6,758 nucleotides of DNA from Planctomycetaceae bacterium. Lineage in GTDB: Bacteria; Planctomycetota; Planctomycetia; Pirellulales; UBA1268. Of the stretch, positions 1 through 6,130 are shown one piece after another. Position numbers and translations under genes: made by a program. The stretch is from the NCBI GenBank assembly GCA_947464585.1, contig CANHYS010000116.1:1-6758 (forward strand). Direction: 5' to 3'. The notes beneath the pieces were generated by a model, which saw only the letters and a program-made list of their open reading frames with translations, made no database searches and had not been told where the DNA came from. Positions within the stretch are counted from its first letter, which is position 1; the number at the start of each line of letters is the position of its first letter.

Positions 1-1323
1 ACGACACACAGCGCCGTGAGCGACTTCGGCTCCTACCTCCAGCATCCGGAGAACCGCCGCCAGCTCTCCTTCAATCTCCGCGACAGCGGCTACGACACCT
101 TCGACAGCCAGTCGGAGGGCAAGGCCGGCGAGAACGGGCCGACCCGCCCTGCGATGGAGGCCGCCGGCTGGACGCACCGGCGGATGCGGGTGGCCCGCGA
201 GAAACTCTGGCGTGAGAAGATGGGGGCACGCGATGCGGCCGGACAGCCGGCCCGCCCGATCGATCAGCAGGTCGATGCCGTGCTGGCGGCGACCACGGCC
301 GACGGCAGCAAGCCCGCCACTCCCGCCACAGAGGGTGCGGCAGGCCAGCAGGCCACCGGCGAGGCGAGCGTTAACGGCGGGGCTGCACCCGCAGCAGGAG
401 CCGCCCGCAGTGATCCCTTCCGCGCCGCCCGACCCGAGGAGGGCGACACGATGGACCCGGCCAAGGAGCAGTTCACCGGCATCGTGCCGGGCATCGGGCT
501 GGCGAGCTTCCGCGACTCCGACGGCGTCGACCGGTTTCTCGTGCTACCGGGCGACGACGTGAAGATCACCTTCCCCACTGCCGGCACGCCGCCGAAGGCC
601 GTCAGCGACACCTTCACGATCGTCGACTTCTACGAGAGCAAGATGAGCGAGTACGACTCGAACTTCGTCTTCGTGCCGATCGCGGCCCTCCAGCGGATGC
701 GCGGCATGATCGATCCGCAGACGGGCATCCCGAGCGTCAACTCGATCCAGATCAAGCTCAAGCCGGGCGCCGATCTGAACGTCGTCCGCGACCGGCTGCG
801 GAAGGCCTTCCCGGCCGAGATGTATGCGGTTTCCACCTGGCGTGACAAGCAGGGGCCGCTCCTCTCGGCAGTCGACATGGAGATGGCCGTGCTCAACATC
901 CTCCTGTTCCTGATCATCGCCGTCGCCGGCTTCGGCATTCTCGCCATCTTCTTCATGATCGTGGTGGAGAAGACCCGCGACATCGGGATCCTCAAGTCGC
1001 TCGGCGCAGGCTCCGCCGGCATCGCCGGCATCTTCCTGGGCTACGGGCTCTTCCTCGGGCTGGTTGGGGCGGGCGTCGGCCTGGCGCTGGGTCTGGCCAT
1101 CACCTGGAACATCAACGCGATCCGCGCGGGAGTGGAATGGTGCACGGGCCAGCGGGTGTTCGATCCGTCGATCTACTACTTCTTCAAGATCCCCACGATC
1201 GTGAATCCCTTCACGGTGGCCTGGATCATCGTCGGCGCCGTGGGGATCGCCGTGGCGGCGAGCGTGCTGCCGGCCCTGCGGGCGGCCCGCCTCCATCCCG
1301 TGGAGGCGCTGCGTCATGACTGA
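1..1323 (+). CDS. ABC transporter permease, LolC/E-MacB (FtsX) type, 5'-truncated by window edge
   Basis: Inner-membrane permease of an FtsX-like ABC system, the class that moves lipoproteins or other envelope substrates outward rather than importing solutes. The frame is open to base 1. A GTG at 16 exists, but starting there would lack the first membrane helix and the front of the periplasmic domain, so I call it partial (440 codons visible). Counting from base 1, residues 1-295 are periplasmic and MacB-core-like, interrupted by an Ala/Pro/Gly-rich low-complexity stretch at about 95-145. Three C-terminal helices follow at about 296-323, 340-368 and 404-427. Between the first two lies the cytoplasmic segment EKTRDIGILKSLGAG, which matches the ATPase-contacting loop of this family. 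The C-terminus, LRAARLHPVEALRHD, is the classic FtsX-domain ending. The gene overlaps the downstream ATPase gene by 8 nt. The exact substrate cannot be told from sequence; LolE-like lipoprotein release is the best guess. Confidence 0.9.
   Translation, partial: TTHSAVSDFGSYLQHPENRRQLSFNLRDSGYDTFDSQSEGKAGENGPTRPAMEAAGWTHRRMRVAREKLWREKMGARDAAGQPARPIDQQVDAVLAATTADGSKPATPATEGAAGQQATGEASVNGGAAPAAGAARSDPFRAARPEEGDTMDPAKEQFTGIVPGIGLASFRDSDGVDRFLVLPGDDVKITFPTAGTPPKAVSDTFTIVDFYESKMSEYDSNFVFVPIAALQRMRGMIDPQTGIPSVNSIQIKLKPGADLNVVRDRLRKAFPAEMYAVSTWRDKQGPLLSAVDMEMAVLNILLFLIIAVAGFGILAIFFMIVVEKTRDIGILKSLGAGSAGIAGIFLGYGLFLGLVGAGVGLALGLAITWNINAIRAGVEWCTGQRVFDPSIYYFFKIPTIVNPFTVAWIIVGAVGIAVAASVLPALRAARLHPVEALRHD
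1302..1306 (+). promoter_or_regulatory. Shine-Dalgarno GGAGG for the ABC ATPase gene
   Basis: GGAGG lies 9 nt before the ATG at 1316, inside the last codons of the permease gene. It is the clearest ribosome binding site in the window. It supports 1316 as the ATPase start and translational coupling through the ATGACTGA overlap. Confidence 0.7.
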
Positions 1324-2017
1324 CGAGGCGATGCTCCGCGTCTGCGACGTGCGGAAGAGCTACCGCTCGGGTGGCGGCATGCTGGAGGTGCTCCGTGGTG
1401 TCGACTTCACGCTCGAACCGGGCGGCTTCGCAGCCGTGATCGGCCAGAGCGGGTCGGGCAAGAGCACGCTCTTGCACCTGATGGGCCTGCTCGACGCACC
1501 CGATTCCGGGGAGGTGCATCTGCAAGGCACGCGGATCGACAACCTGCCCGCCGCCCGCCGCGACCGCCTGCGGAACACCGCCATCGGGATGGTGTTTCAG
1601 TCGTACCACCTGCTGCCCGAACTCAACGCCCTGGAAAACGTGCTCGCGCCGCTCATGGTGCGGCATGGCGTGATGGAATGGATGCGGGTGCGAGCATCCG
1701 CCCGCGAGCGGGCCCGGGACCTGCTCGACCGCTTCGGCCTGGGGGCCCGTCTGCACCACAAACCGCGGCAACTGTCGGGCGGGGAAATGCAGCGGGTGGC
1801 GATCGCCCGGGCCCTGGTGACGCAGCCCAGCGTGCTCCTCGCCGACGAGCCGACCGGGAATCTCGACGAGGCTAGCGGGGCCGGCATCCTCGACGCCCTG
1901 TGCGAGTTGAACCGCCGCGACGGCCTTTCTATAGTGCTCGTCACGCACGATGCGGCGATCGCCCGCCGCGCGGCCAGAATCGTGCGACTGGCGGCGGGTC
2001 GGGTCGCCGATGCGTGA
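1316..2017 (+). CDS. lolD: ABC transporter ATP-binding protein, LolD/MacB class
   Basis: Cytoplasmic ATPase that powers the preceding permease. At 233 residues it has the usual LolD length. All nucleotide-binding motifs are intact: Walker A GQSGSGKST (43-51), Q-loop at Q95 in VFQSYHLLPELNALENV, ABC signature LSGGEMQR (153-160), Walker B VLLADEPTGNLD (173-184) with catalytic E178, and the switch histidine H211 in LVTHD. The sequence DEPTGNLD, and the wording around the Q-loop (FQ-x-HLLPEL-x-ALENV), are typical of the LolD/MacB/FtsE group rather than importer ATPases. The start is set by a GGAGG site and the 8-nt overlap with the permease stop, so the two genes form one transcription unit. The symbol is given by family; whether the substrate is lipoproteins is inferred, not shown. 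Confidence 0.93.
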   Translation: MTDEAMLRVCDVRKSYRSGGGMLEVLRGVDFTLEPGGFAAVIGQSGSGKSTLLHLMGLLDAPDSGEVHLQGTRIDNLPAARRDRLRNTAIGMVFQSYHLLPELNALENVLAPLMVRHGVMEWMRVRASARERARDLLDRFGLGARLHHKPRQLSGGEMQRVAIARALVTQPSVLLADEPTGNLDEASGAGILDALCELNRRDGLSIVLVTHDAAIARRAARIVRLAAGRVADA

Positions 2018-2035
2018 GGCCCGGCAACCGGCCTC
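2016..2035 (+). terminator. Hairpin at the end of the ABC ATPase gene (possible weak terminator)
   Basis: An inverted repeat GAGGCC (2016-2021) / GGCCTC (2030-2035) begins within the ATPase stop codon. The inner bases can add two G-C pairs around a CAA loop if C2022 is bulged. It is GC-rich and well placed, but no T-tract follows, so it is not a canonical intrinsic terminator. It may be an mRNA 3'-end stabiliser or chance in GC-rich DNA. Confidence 0.35.
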
Positions 2036-2050
2036 CTGCGCATGCGTCTG

Positions 2051-2082
2051 TCGTATTCACTTCTCGATTTCGTATTCACTTC
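2051..2082 (+). repeat. 13-bp direct repeat upstream of ilvE
   Basis: The 13-mer TCGTATTCACTTC occurs exactly at 2051-2063 and again at 2070-2082, a 19-bp period (about two helical turns). It lies in the 104-bp gap between the ABC ATPase gene and ilvE, 39 bp before the ilvE start, and is more AT-rich than its surroundings. It may be a tandem operator or promoter element for ilvE, or a small local duplication. No clear -35/-10 pair could be assigned in the gap. Confidence 0.6.
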
Positions 2083-2121
2083 CTGACACCACTCCAATCC
2101 TCCTAGCCCACGGAATCGATC

Positions 2122-2979
2122 ATGCCGCGGATCATCTTCATGAACGACCGTCTCGTGCCGGAGGAAGAGGCCAAGGTCAGCGTCTTCGACCACGGGCTGC
2201 TTTACGGCGACGGCGTGTTCGAGGGCTTGCGGAGCTATTCCGGCCGCGTCTTCCGGCTCGACGCCCACCTCGACCGGCTGTGGGATAGTGCCCGTGCGAT
2301 CGCTCTGGAGATTCCGCTCACGAAAGATGCCGTTGCCAAGGCGGTGAACGACACGCTCGCCGCCAACAAACTGGTCGATGGCTATGTGCGACTGGTCGTC
2401 ACCCGCGGTGCCGGCAGCCTGGGCCTCGACCCCAACCGCACGAAGAACCCGCAGGTGATCGTCATCGCCGACACGATCAGCCTCTACCCGCGGGAGTTCT
2501 ACGAGAAGGGGCTGCGGATCGTGACGGCGGCCACGCAGCGGGTGCATTCGGCGGCGCTCTCTCCGCGGATCAAGTCGCTCAACTATCTCAACAACATCAT
2601 GGCCAAGCTCGAGGGCCTGCAGGCCGGCTGCGTCGAGGCGCTGATGCTCAACCACAAGGGTGAGGTGGCCGAGTGCACGGGCGACAACCTGTTCGTCGTA
2701 CGGTCAGGCAGCCTGCTCACGCCGCCCCCCGACGCCGGCATTCTCGAGGGCATCACCCGCGGCGCGGTGATGGACCTCGCCCATGCGGCCGGCATCGCCT
2801 GCGGTGAAGCGACGCTCACCCGCTACGATCTCTACACCGCCGATGAGTGCTTCCTGACCGGTACGGCGGCGGAGGTGATCCCGGTCGTTGAGATCGACGG
2901 CCGCAAGGTGGGCTCAGGCACGCCCGGCCCGATCACGGCCCGGCTGACCGCCGATTTCCACACGCTCGTGCGGCAGTAG
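2122..2979 (+). CDS. ilvE: Branched-chain amino acid aminotransferase (class IV PLP enzyme)
   Basis: PLP-dependent transaminase that interconverts Val, Leu and Ile with their 2-keto acids using glutamate/2-oxoglutarate; cytosolic. It has 285 residues, slightly shorter than E. coli IlvE (about 309). Fold type IV hallmarks are present: VFDHGLLYGDGVFEG (21-35), YVRLVVTRG (88-96), GLDP (101-104), catalytic PLP lysine K151 in SPRIKSLNYLNN, ECTGDNLF (184-191; E184 is the residue that contacts the PLP ring nitrogen in the family), ILEGITR (207-213) and the phosphate-binding TGTAAEV (246-252). The start at 2122 gives the usual N-terminal beta-strand (PRIIFMNDRLVPEEEAKVS); an in-frame ATG at 2140 would cut it off. 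The Shine-Dalgarno is weak. The gene is tail-to-tail with spoVG, 12 nt apart. D-amino acid aminotransferase and aminodeoxychorismate lyase share the fold, but the motif wording fits IlvE best. Confidence 0.9.
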   Translation: MPRIIFMNDRLVPEEEAKVSVFDHGLLYGDGVFEGLRSYSGRVFRLDAHLDRLWDSARAIALEIPLTKDAVAKAVNDTLAANKLVDGYVRLVVTRGAGSLGLDPNRTKNPQVIVIADTISLYPREFYEKGLRIVTAATQRVHSAALSPRIKSLNYLNNIMAKLEGLQAGCVEALMLNHKGEVAECTGDNLFVVRSGSLLTPPPDAGILEGITRGAVMDLAHAAGIACGEATLTRYDLYTADECFLTGTAAEVIPVVEIDGRKVGSGTPGPITARLTADFHTLVRQ

Positions 2980-2991
2980 CCTCGGCCAGTC

Positions 2992-3432
2992 CTAACGCCG
3001 CGGTGGACGATGTTCCTCGTCGCCAAGCCCCTCGTAACGTGAGACATACCCTGGGTCCCGCGCGCGGACAAGTTCCGCCTGGTATTCGCTCACGACCCGC
3101 TTCTGGATCATGTCCCGACAGGCCGCGTTGATCGGGTGGGCGATGTCGGCGTAGAGCCGGATCCGGCCATCGCCATCCCGAGGCGGCTGGCCCTCCATGA
3201 GCTTCGTGCCGCACTGGTTGCAGTAGCTGGCCTTGAAGGTGTTCTTGTATCCGCATCCGTGGCAGTGCGCACACAGCTTCCGGCTCGGCATGGCCACAAA
3301 CGGCCCGTTGGGGCCGACGATGATCTTCAGATCCCGGACCACGAAGGCGGCACTGATCGTGATCGAACAGAATGCCAGCAGTCGCTCCGCGGCGTTTTCA
3401 ATGAGCTTGATCCGAACCTCGGTGATTTCCAT
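2992..3432 (-). CDS. spoVG: SpoVG family protein with an internal zinc-ribbon insertion
   Basis: SpoVG proteins are small nucleic-acid-binding regulators, studied in Bacillus, Staphylococcus, Listeria and Borrelia, that affect sporulation/septation and gene expression. This 146-residue protein begins MEITEVRIKL, continues with SITISAAFVVRDLKI (23-37) and GPNGPFVAMPSRK (40-52), and resumes at DIAHPINAACRDMIQ (96-110), all close to the SpoVG core. Between these blocks, where Bacillus has about eight residues, sits a segment of about 43 residues. It holds C54, C57, C60, C71 and C74; CHGCG (57-61) and CNQCG (71-75) make a CxxCG-x9-CxxCG treble-clef/zinc-ribbon pattern. The tail after about residue 122 is charged. 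The ATG at 3432 fits the family start and has AGGGGG 9 nt upstream; a TTG at 3498 would add a basic extension with no SpoVG similarity. The gene lies 90 nt downstream of ispE, likely co-transcribed. The zinc site is predicted from spacing only. Confidence 0.92.
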   Translation of the reverse strand: MEITEVRIKLIENAAERLLAFCSITISAAFVVRDLKIIVGPNGPFVAMPSRKLCAHCHGCGYKNTFKASYCNQCGTKLMEGQPPRDGDGRIRLYADIAHPINAACRDMIQKRVVSEYQAELVRARDPGYVSRYEGLGDEEHRPPRR

Positions 3433-3513
3433 TCCCTCACGCCCCCTTTTCCTCTGCCGGCCGCACCTCCCCAGGCCGCCGACAGTGGACATCCTCAACC
3501 AATCACATCGCTT

Positions 3514-3533
3514 CCTCGCGCATCATGCGCAGG
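3514..3533 (-). terminator. Hairpin spanning the ispE stop codon
   Basis: On the minus strand CCTGCGC and GCGC(G)AGG can pair around the loop ATGAT: seven base pairs with one bulged G. The core GCGCAT/ATGCGC is a perfect inverted repeat with one central base (3518-3530). No T-tract follows, so it could only attenuate read-through into spoVG or protect the ispE mRNA 3' end. Confidence 0.3.
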
Positions 3534-4521
3534 CCGCGGCGGCCAGCGGCTCACGAGCTGTGGGCGCGAGCCTCACGGCAAACACACCGGGCCACCCCGC
3601 CATCTCGAGCCTTGCAGCCACGCGCCGCGCCTCCGTGGCCGAACGCATCAGTGCAAAGCAGGCACTCCCGCTGCCAGTGAGCAGCGGGTGCGCCGCGCCG
3701 GCCCTCGCAAAATGATCGAGCAGTCGCGCTACCTCAGCACACATCTTCCGCGCCGGCGCTTCCAGACTGTTGTGCATGAGTGGCAGCGCGCCACGGAAAC
3801 GCCCGGAGGCCAGCGCGGCGGCCAACTGCTGCGACGCCCCACGCCTCGAGGCATCCGGCGTGCACTGTGCGTAGACCGCTGCAGTCGACAGCCCGGCCAA
3901 TGGCCGCGCGATCACGGCATGGAGCGGAGGCAGTCCAGCCACCGATTCGATCCGCTCGCCGCGGCCCCCCGCGATCGCGGCGCCTCCGGCAAAAAACACC
4001 GGCACATCGCTTCCGATCCGCGCGCCGATTTCGGCCAGCCGGTCACGGGAGCAGTCGATGCGCCAGGCCTGCGTTGCTGCCATCAGCACCGCTGCCGCGT
4101 CGCTCGATCCGCCGCCGAGTCCCGAGCCCGATGGGATGCGTTTCACGAGATCGATATCGAGACCAGGAGTGCAGAGCGAGTCGGGCGAAGCCGCCAGTCC
4201 AGCTTCAACAGCCAGGCTCTGCGCGGCCCGCACCACGAGATTGCTGGCATCGGTCGGCACGTCGTGGGCCAGCGCCGATCCGGCGGCCGTCGCCAGCCTG
4301 CCGCCAAACCGCACGCGGAGCCTGATGCCGGGCACGTCCGACACCTGCACACGCAGGGTGTCGTGGAGCGTGACGGGCACCATCAGCGACTCGATCTCAT
4401 GGAAGCCGTCGGCACGTCGGGCCAGGACCGCCAGCGAGAGATTCAGCTTCGCAGGGGCGCGCACGGACACCGGTTCGGACCGCAGGCTCGACTGAGACGT
4501 GAACCCTGGTCGAGTCGACAT
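3523..4521 (-). CDS. ispE: 4-diphosphocytidyl-2-C-methyl-D-erythritol kinase (CDP-ME kinase)
   Basis: GHMP-family kinase of the MEP isoprenoid pathway. It phosphorylates CDP-methylerythritol at the 2-OH with ATP, giving CDP-ME 2-phosphate; cytosolic. Numbered from the ATG at 4521 (332 residues), it has PAKLN with catalytic K25, RRADGFHEIESLMVPV (36-51), the phosphate-binding loop IPSGSGLGGGSSDAA (129-143), IGSDVPVFF (169-177) with catalytic D172, and the C-terminal GHMP motif LLTGSGSACFALM (280-292). It is longer than E. coli IspE (about 283), with extra residues at the N-terminus, in 76-90 and in the Ala-rich stretch 225-245. The ATG at 4521 has GGTGGG 6 nt upstream; an in-frame GTG at 4557 would add twelve Gly/Ser-rich residues and is less likely. 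spoVG follows on the same strand. Confidence 0.95.
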   Translation of the reverse strand: MSTRPGFTSQSSLRSEPVSVRAPAKLNLSLAVLARRADGFHEIESLMVPVTLHDTLRVQVSDVPGIRLRVRFGGRLATAAGSALAHDVPTDASNLVVRAAQSLAVEAGLAASPDSLCTPGLDIDLVKRIPSGSGLGGGSSDAAAVLMAATQAWRIDCSRDRLAEIGARIGSDVPVFFAGGAAIAGGRGERIESVAGLPPLHAVIARPLAGLSTAAVYAQCTPDASRRGASQQLAAALASGRFRGALPLMHNSLEAPARKMCAEVARLLDHFARAGAAHPLLTGSGSACFALMRSATEARRVAARLEMAGWPGVFAVRLAPTAREPLAAAACA

Positions 4522-4599
4522 GGAACACCCACCAAATCCCGGACCTGAAGATCCCACCCCACCGAATTTCGATAGGTGAGCCTAACGCCCGGATGAGGG

Positions 4600-4629
4600 G
4601 GCGGTCAACGAATGAGTGCCCTGACCACC
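4600..4629 (-). other. Possible leader hairpin in the ispE 5' untranslated region
   Basis: On the minus strand GGTGGTCA (4629-4622) can pair with TGACCGCC (4607-4600): eight pairs including one G-U, around a 14-nt loop. It falls inside the leader predicted from the upstream promoter candidate. No known riboswitch or leader family is recognised. Confidence 0.25.
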
Positions 4630-4649
4630 GACACGGACCGTTCGCCCGT

Positions 4650-4678
4650 ATTATGAATTCGACAGCCTGGCCGGTCAG
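4650..4678 (-). promoter_or_regulatory. Candidate sigma70-type promoter for ispE
   Basis: On the minus strand a -10-like CATAAT (4655-4650, 5/6 to TATAAT) lies 17 bp after a -35-like CTGACC (4678-4673, 4/6 to TTGACA). The -10 falls in the most AT-rich patch of the region. It overlaps the stop codon of the upstream 71-residue gene. Transcription would begin near 4643, leaving a leader of about 120 nt before the ispE ATG. Found by eye; vegetative promoter rules in planctomycetes are looser than in E. coli. Confidence 0.45.
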
Positions 4679-4890
4679 CGCCAGTTGGCGACGAACGCAA
4701 CGGTCCCGAGCGCCAGAACCAGCCCGATCGCGACCAGCACAGCCAGCAGGATCGCGATGCTGCGGCCCGCCCAGAGGTCTTCTCGGATCATCTCGGTGCG
4801 ATCCGTCTTGTCGAACGAGGCGTTCCAGATCGGAAAAGCCCGTTCGTCATAGACCCACCGCGTCCGCTCTTCCAGGTTTTTTTCGCTCAT
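4675..4890 (-). CDS. Small single-span membrane protein, function unknown
   Basis: Predicted 71-residue protein that I do not recognise. Residues 1-43 are hydrophilic and charged, with aromatic residues (RWVYDERAFPIWNASF at 11-26). One strongly hydrophobic helix follows at about 44-68 (SIAILLAVLVAIGLVLALGTV), then a short NWR end. There is no signal peptidase site and no Cys. By the positive-inside rule the orientation is unclear, since the flanks are R43 and R71. The ATG at 4890 is chosen because the frame upstream, to a possible start at 5013, is Pro/Gly-rich and unlike a conserved domain; no convincing Shine-Dalgarno precedes it. It lies head-to-head with rlmN and 153 nt upstream of ispE on the same strand. 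The clear hydrophobic helix and the stop/start fit to its neighbours support a real gene. Confidence 0.7.
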   Translation of the reverse strand: MSEKNLEERTRWVYDERAFPIWNASFDKTDRTEMIREDLWAGRSIAILLAVLVAIGLVLALGTVAFVANWR

Positions 4891-4992
4891 GATGTTGCAG
4901 CAGGGGGGTCCTGCGGGTGTTCCTGCGTCGGCCGGCCCGGTCGGCGGCCGCTTTTCGCCCAAACATGCGCCCAAATCAGCGACTGGTGTGCG

Positions 4993-4998
4993 TATGAT
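4993..4998 (+). promoter_or_regulatory. Possible -10 element for rlmN
   Basis: TATGAT matches the -10 consensus at 5 of 6 positions. Transcription would start about 7 nt downstream, at or next to the ATG at 5006, giving a leaderless message. No good -35 is seen at 16-19 bp upstream. Weak, but consistent with the absence of a Shine-Dalgarno before 5006. Confidence 0.2.
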
Positions 4999-5005
4999 GG
5001 GCCGA

Positions 5006-6124
5006 ATGACCACAGAAATCTACCCCGCCGATTCCGGCGACGCCAGCCGCGTTGAAAACCCCGCGCCGAGCCCGGTTTCGGGCCTGCCCCACATTCTGGA
5101 GGGCGACGGCAGTCCGGGCGGCCTGCTGGGCGAATGGCTCAAGGCGCGGGAGCAGCAGGCCTGGCGGGCCAAGGCGATCCGTCGCTGGCTGTTCGGCCGA
5201 CGGGCAGCATCGTTTGCCGACATGACCGACCTGTCGAAGGACCTGCGGACACAGTTGGAGGGGGGCTTCCGGATCTGGACGACGACGATCGCGAAGCACT
5301 CCAAGGCCGACGACGGCACCGAGAAGCTCCTCCTGGAACTCCACGACCGCCAGCGGATCGAGTGCGTACTCCTGCGGGATGGCGACCGCCGCACCGTCTG
5401 CATCAGTTCGCAGGTGGGCTGCGCGATGGGCTGCGTGTTCTGCGCGAGCGGCCTCGACGGCGTGATCCGCAACCTCACCACCGGTGAGATCCTGGAGCAA
5501 CTGCTCCGACTGCAGCTGCTCTTGCCGCCCAATGAACGGCTCAGCCACATCGTGGTGATGGGCATGGGAGAGCCGCTGGCCAACCTCGACCGGCTCCTGC
5601 CGGCGCTGGCCACCGCGCAGGATCCCGAGGGCTTCGGCATCTCGCAGCGGAGGATCACTGTCTCGACGGTGGGGCTGCCCAACGCCATCGATCGCCTGAC
5701 CGAAGAAAACCCGGGCTACCACCTAGCGGTCTCGCTGCATGCCGCCGAGGACGAACTGCGGACCAGGCTCGTCCCGGTGAACAAGTCGATCGGCCTCGCC
5801 GATGTGATGGCAGCCGCCGACCGCTACTGGGAGGCGTCGGGCCGGCGACTGACGTTTGAATACGTGCTCCTTGGCAGCGTGAACGACTCGCCCGAAGACG
5901 CCAAGCGACTGGTCCGCCTGCTCGGTCGGCGGGCGGCGCTGGTCAACGTGATCCCCTACAACGCCGTGGCCGGGCTGCCGTGGCGGGAGCCAACGCAGGG
6001 CTCCCAGGAACGGTTTCTCGACGTGCTCCGAACGGCGGGTGTCAACGTGCAGGTCCGCCGTCGGAAGGGCGCCCGCATCGACGCCGCCTGCGGCCAGCTC
6101 CGCCGCCTCGCCGCGCAAGCGTGA
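5006..6124 (+). CDS. rlmN: Dual-specificity 23S rRNA (A2503-C2) / tRNA (A37-C2) methyltransferase RlmN
   Basis: Radical-SAM enzyme that methylates C2 of A2503 in 23S rRNA and of A37 in some tRNAs, tuning the peptidyl transferase centre and decoding. Numbered from 5006 (372 residues), the 4Fe-4S motif CxxxCxxC is C139, C143 and C146 in SSQVGCAMGCVFC. C132, seven residues before the cluster, matches the conserved C118 of E. coli RlmN. C362 in RIDAACGQL matches C355, which carries the methyl intermediate. Other family blocks are RNLTTGEILEQ (155-165), MGMGEPLANLD (185-195), SLHAAEDELRTRLVPVNK (243-260) and NVIPYNAVAG (314-323). The frame opens earlier: ATGs at 4889, 4994 and 4997 are in frame. 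The stretch before 5006 looks like a Gly/Pro-rich non-conserved leader, so I prefer 5006, but the start is uncertain. It ends 6 nt from the convergent 86-residue gene. Confidence 0.93.
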   Translation: MTTEIYPADSGDASRVENPAPSPVSGLPHILEGDGSPGGLLGEWLKAREQQAWRAKAIRRWLFGRRAASFADMTDLSKDLRTQLEGGFRIWTTTIAKHSKADDGTEKLLLELHDRQRIECVLLRDGDRRTVCISSQVGCAMGCVFCASGLDGVIRNLTTGEILEQLLRLQLLLPPNERLSHIVVMGMGEPLANLDRLLPALATAQDPEGFGISQRRITVSTVGLPNAIDRLTEENPGYHLAVSLHAAEDELRTRLVPVNKSIGLADVMAAADRYWEASGRRLTFEYVLLGSVNDSPEDAKRLVRLLGRRAALVNVIPYNAVAGLPWREPTQGSQERFLDVLRTAGVNVQVRRRKGARIDAACGQLRRLAAQA

Positions 6125-6130
6125 CGAGAA

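Noticed and set aside
544..1317. 257-codon minus-strand open frame inside the permease gene
   Set aside because: The product is dominated by Asp, His, Arg and Gly with no domain, typical of the antisense of a GC-rich membrane-protein gene.
1597..2655. 352-codon minus-strand open frame across the ABC ATPase gene and ilvE
   Set aside because: It spans an intergenic gap and two well-supported genes on the other strand; the product is Arg/His-rich and domain-free, so it is a shadow frame.
3433..3522. A Bacillus-like sigma-H promoter in front of spoVG
   Set aside because: An AGGATGT-like string is present on the minus strand, but no matching -10 follows at the right spacing, and a sigma-H orthologue is not expected in this lineage.
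3136..4548. Very long plus-strand open frame (470 codons) across spoVG and ispE
   Set aside because: It is antisense to two genes with intact family motifs, its translation is Arg/His/Pro-rich with no recognisable domain, and such frames are common opposite GC-rich genes.
4889..5005. N-terminal extension of RlmN from ATG 4889
   Set aside because: The added residues are Gly/Pro/Ala-rich and unlike the family, and the start would overlap the divergent start codon; kept only as an alternative.
4976..5722. Minus-strand open frames opposite rlmN (also 5020-5688)
   Set aside because: They overlap the catalytic core of a clear RlmN; no motif is seen in the antisense products.
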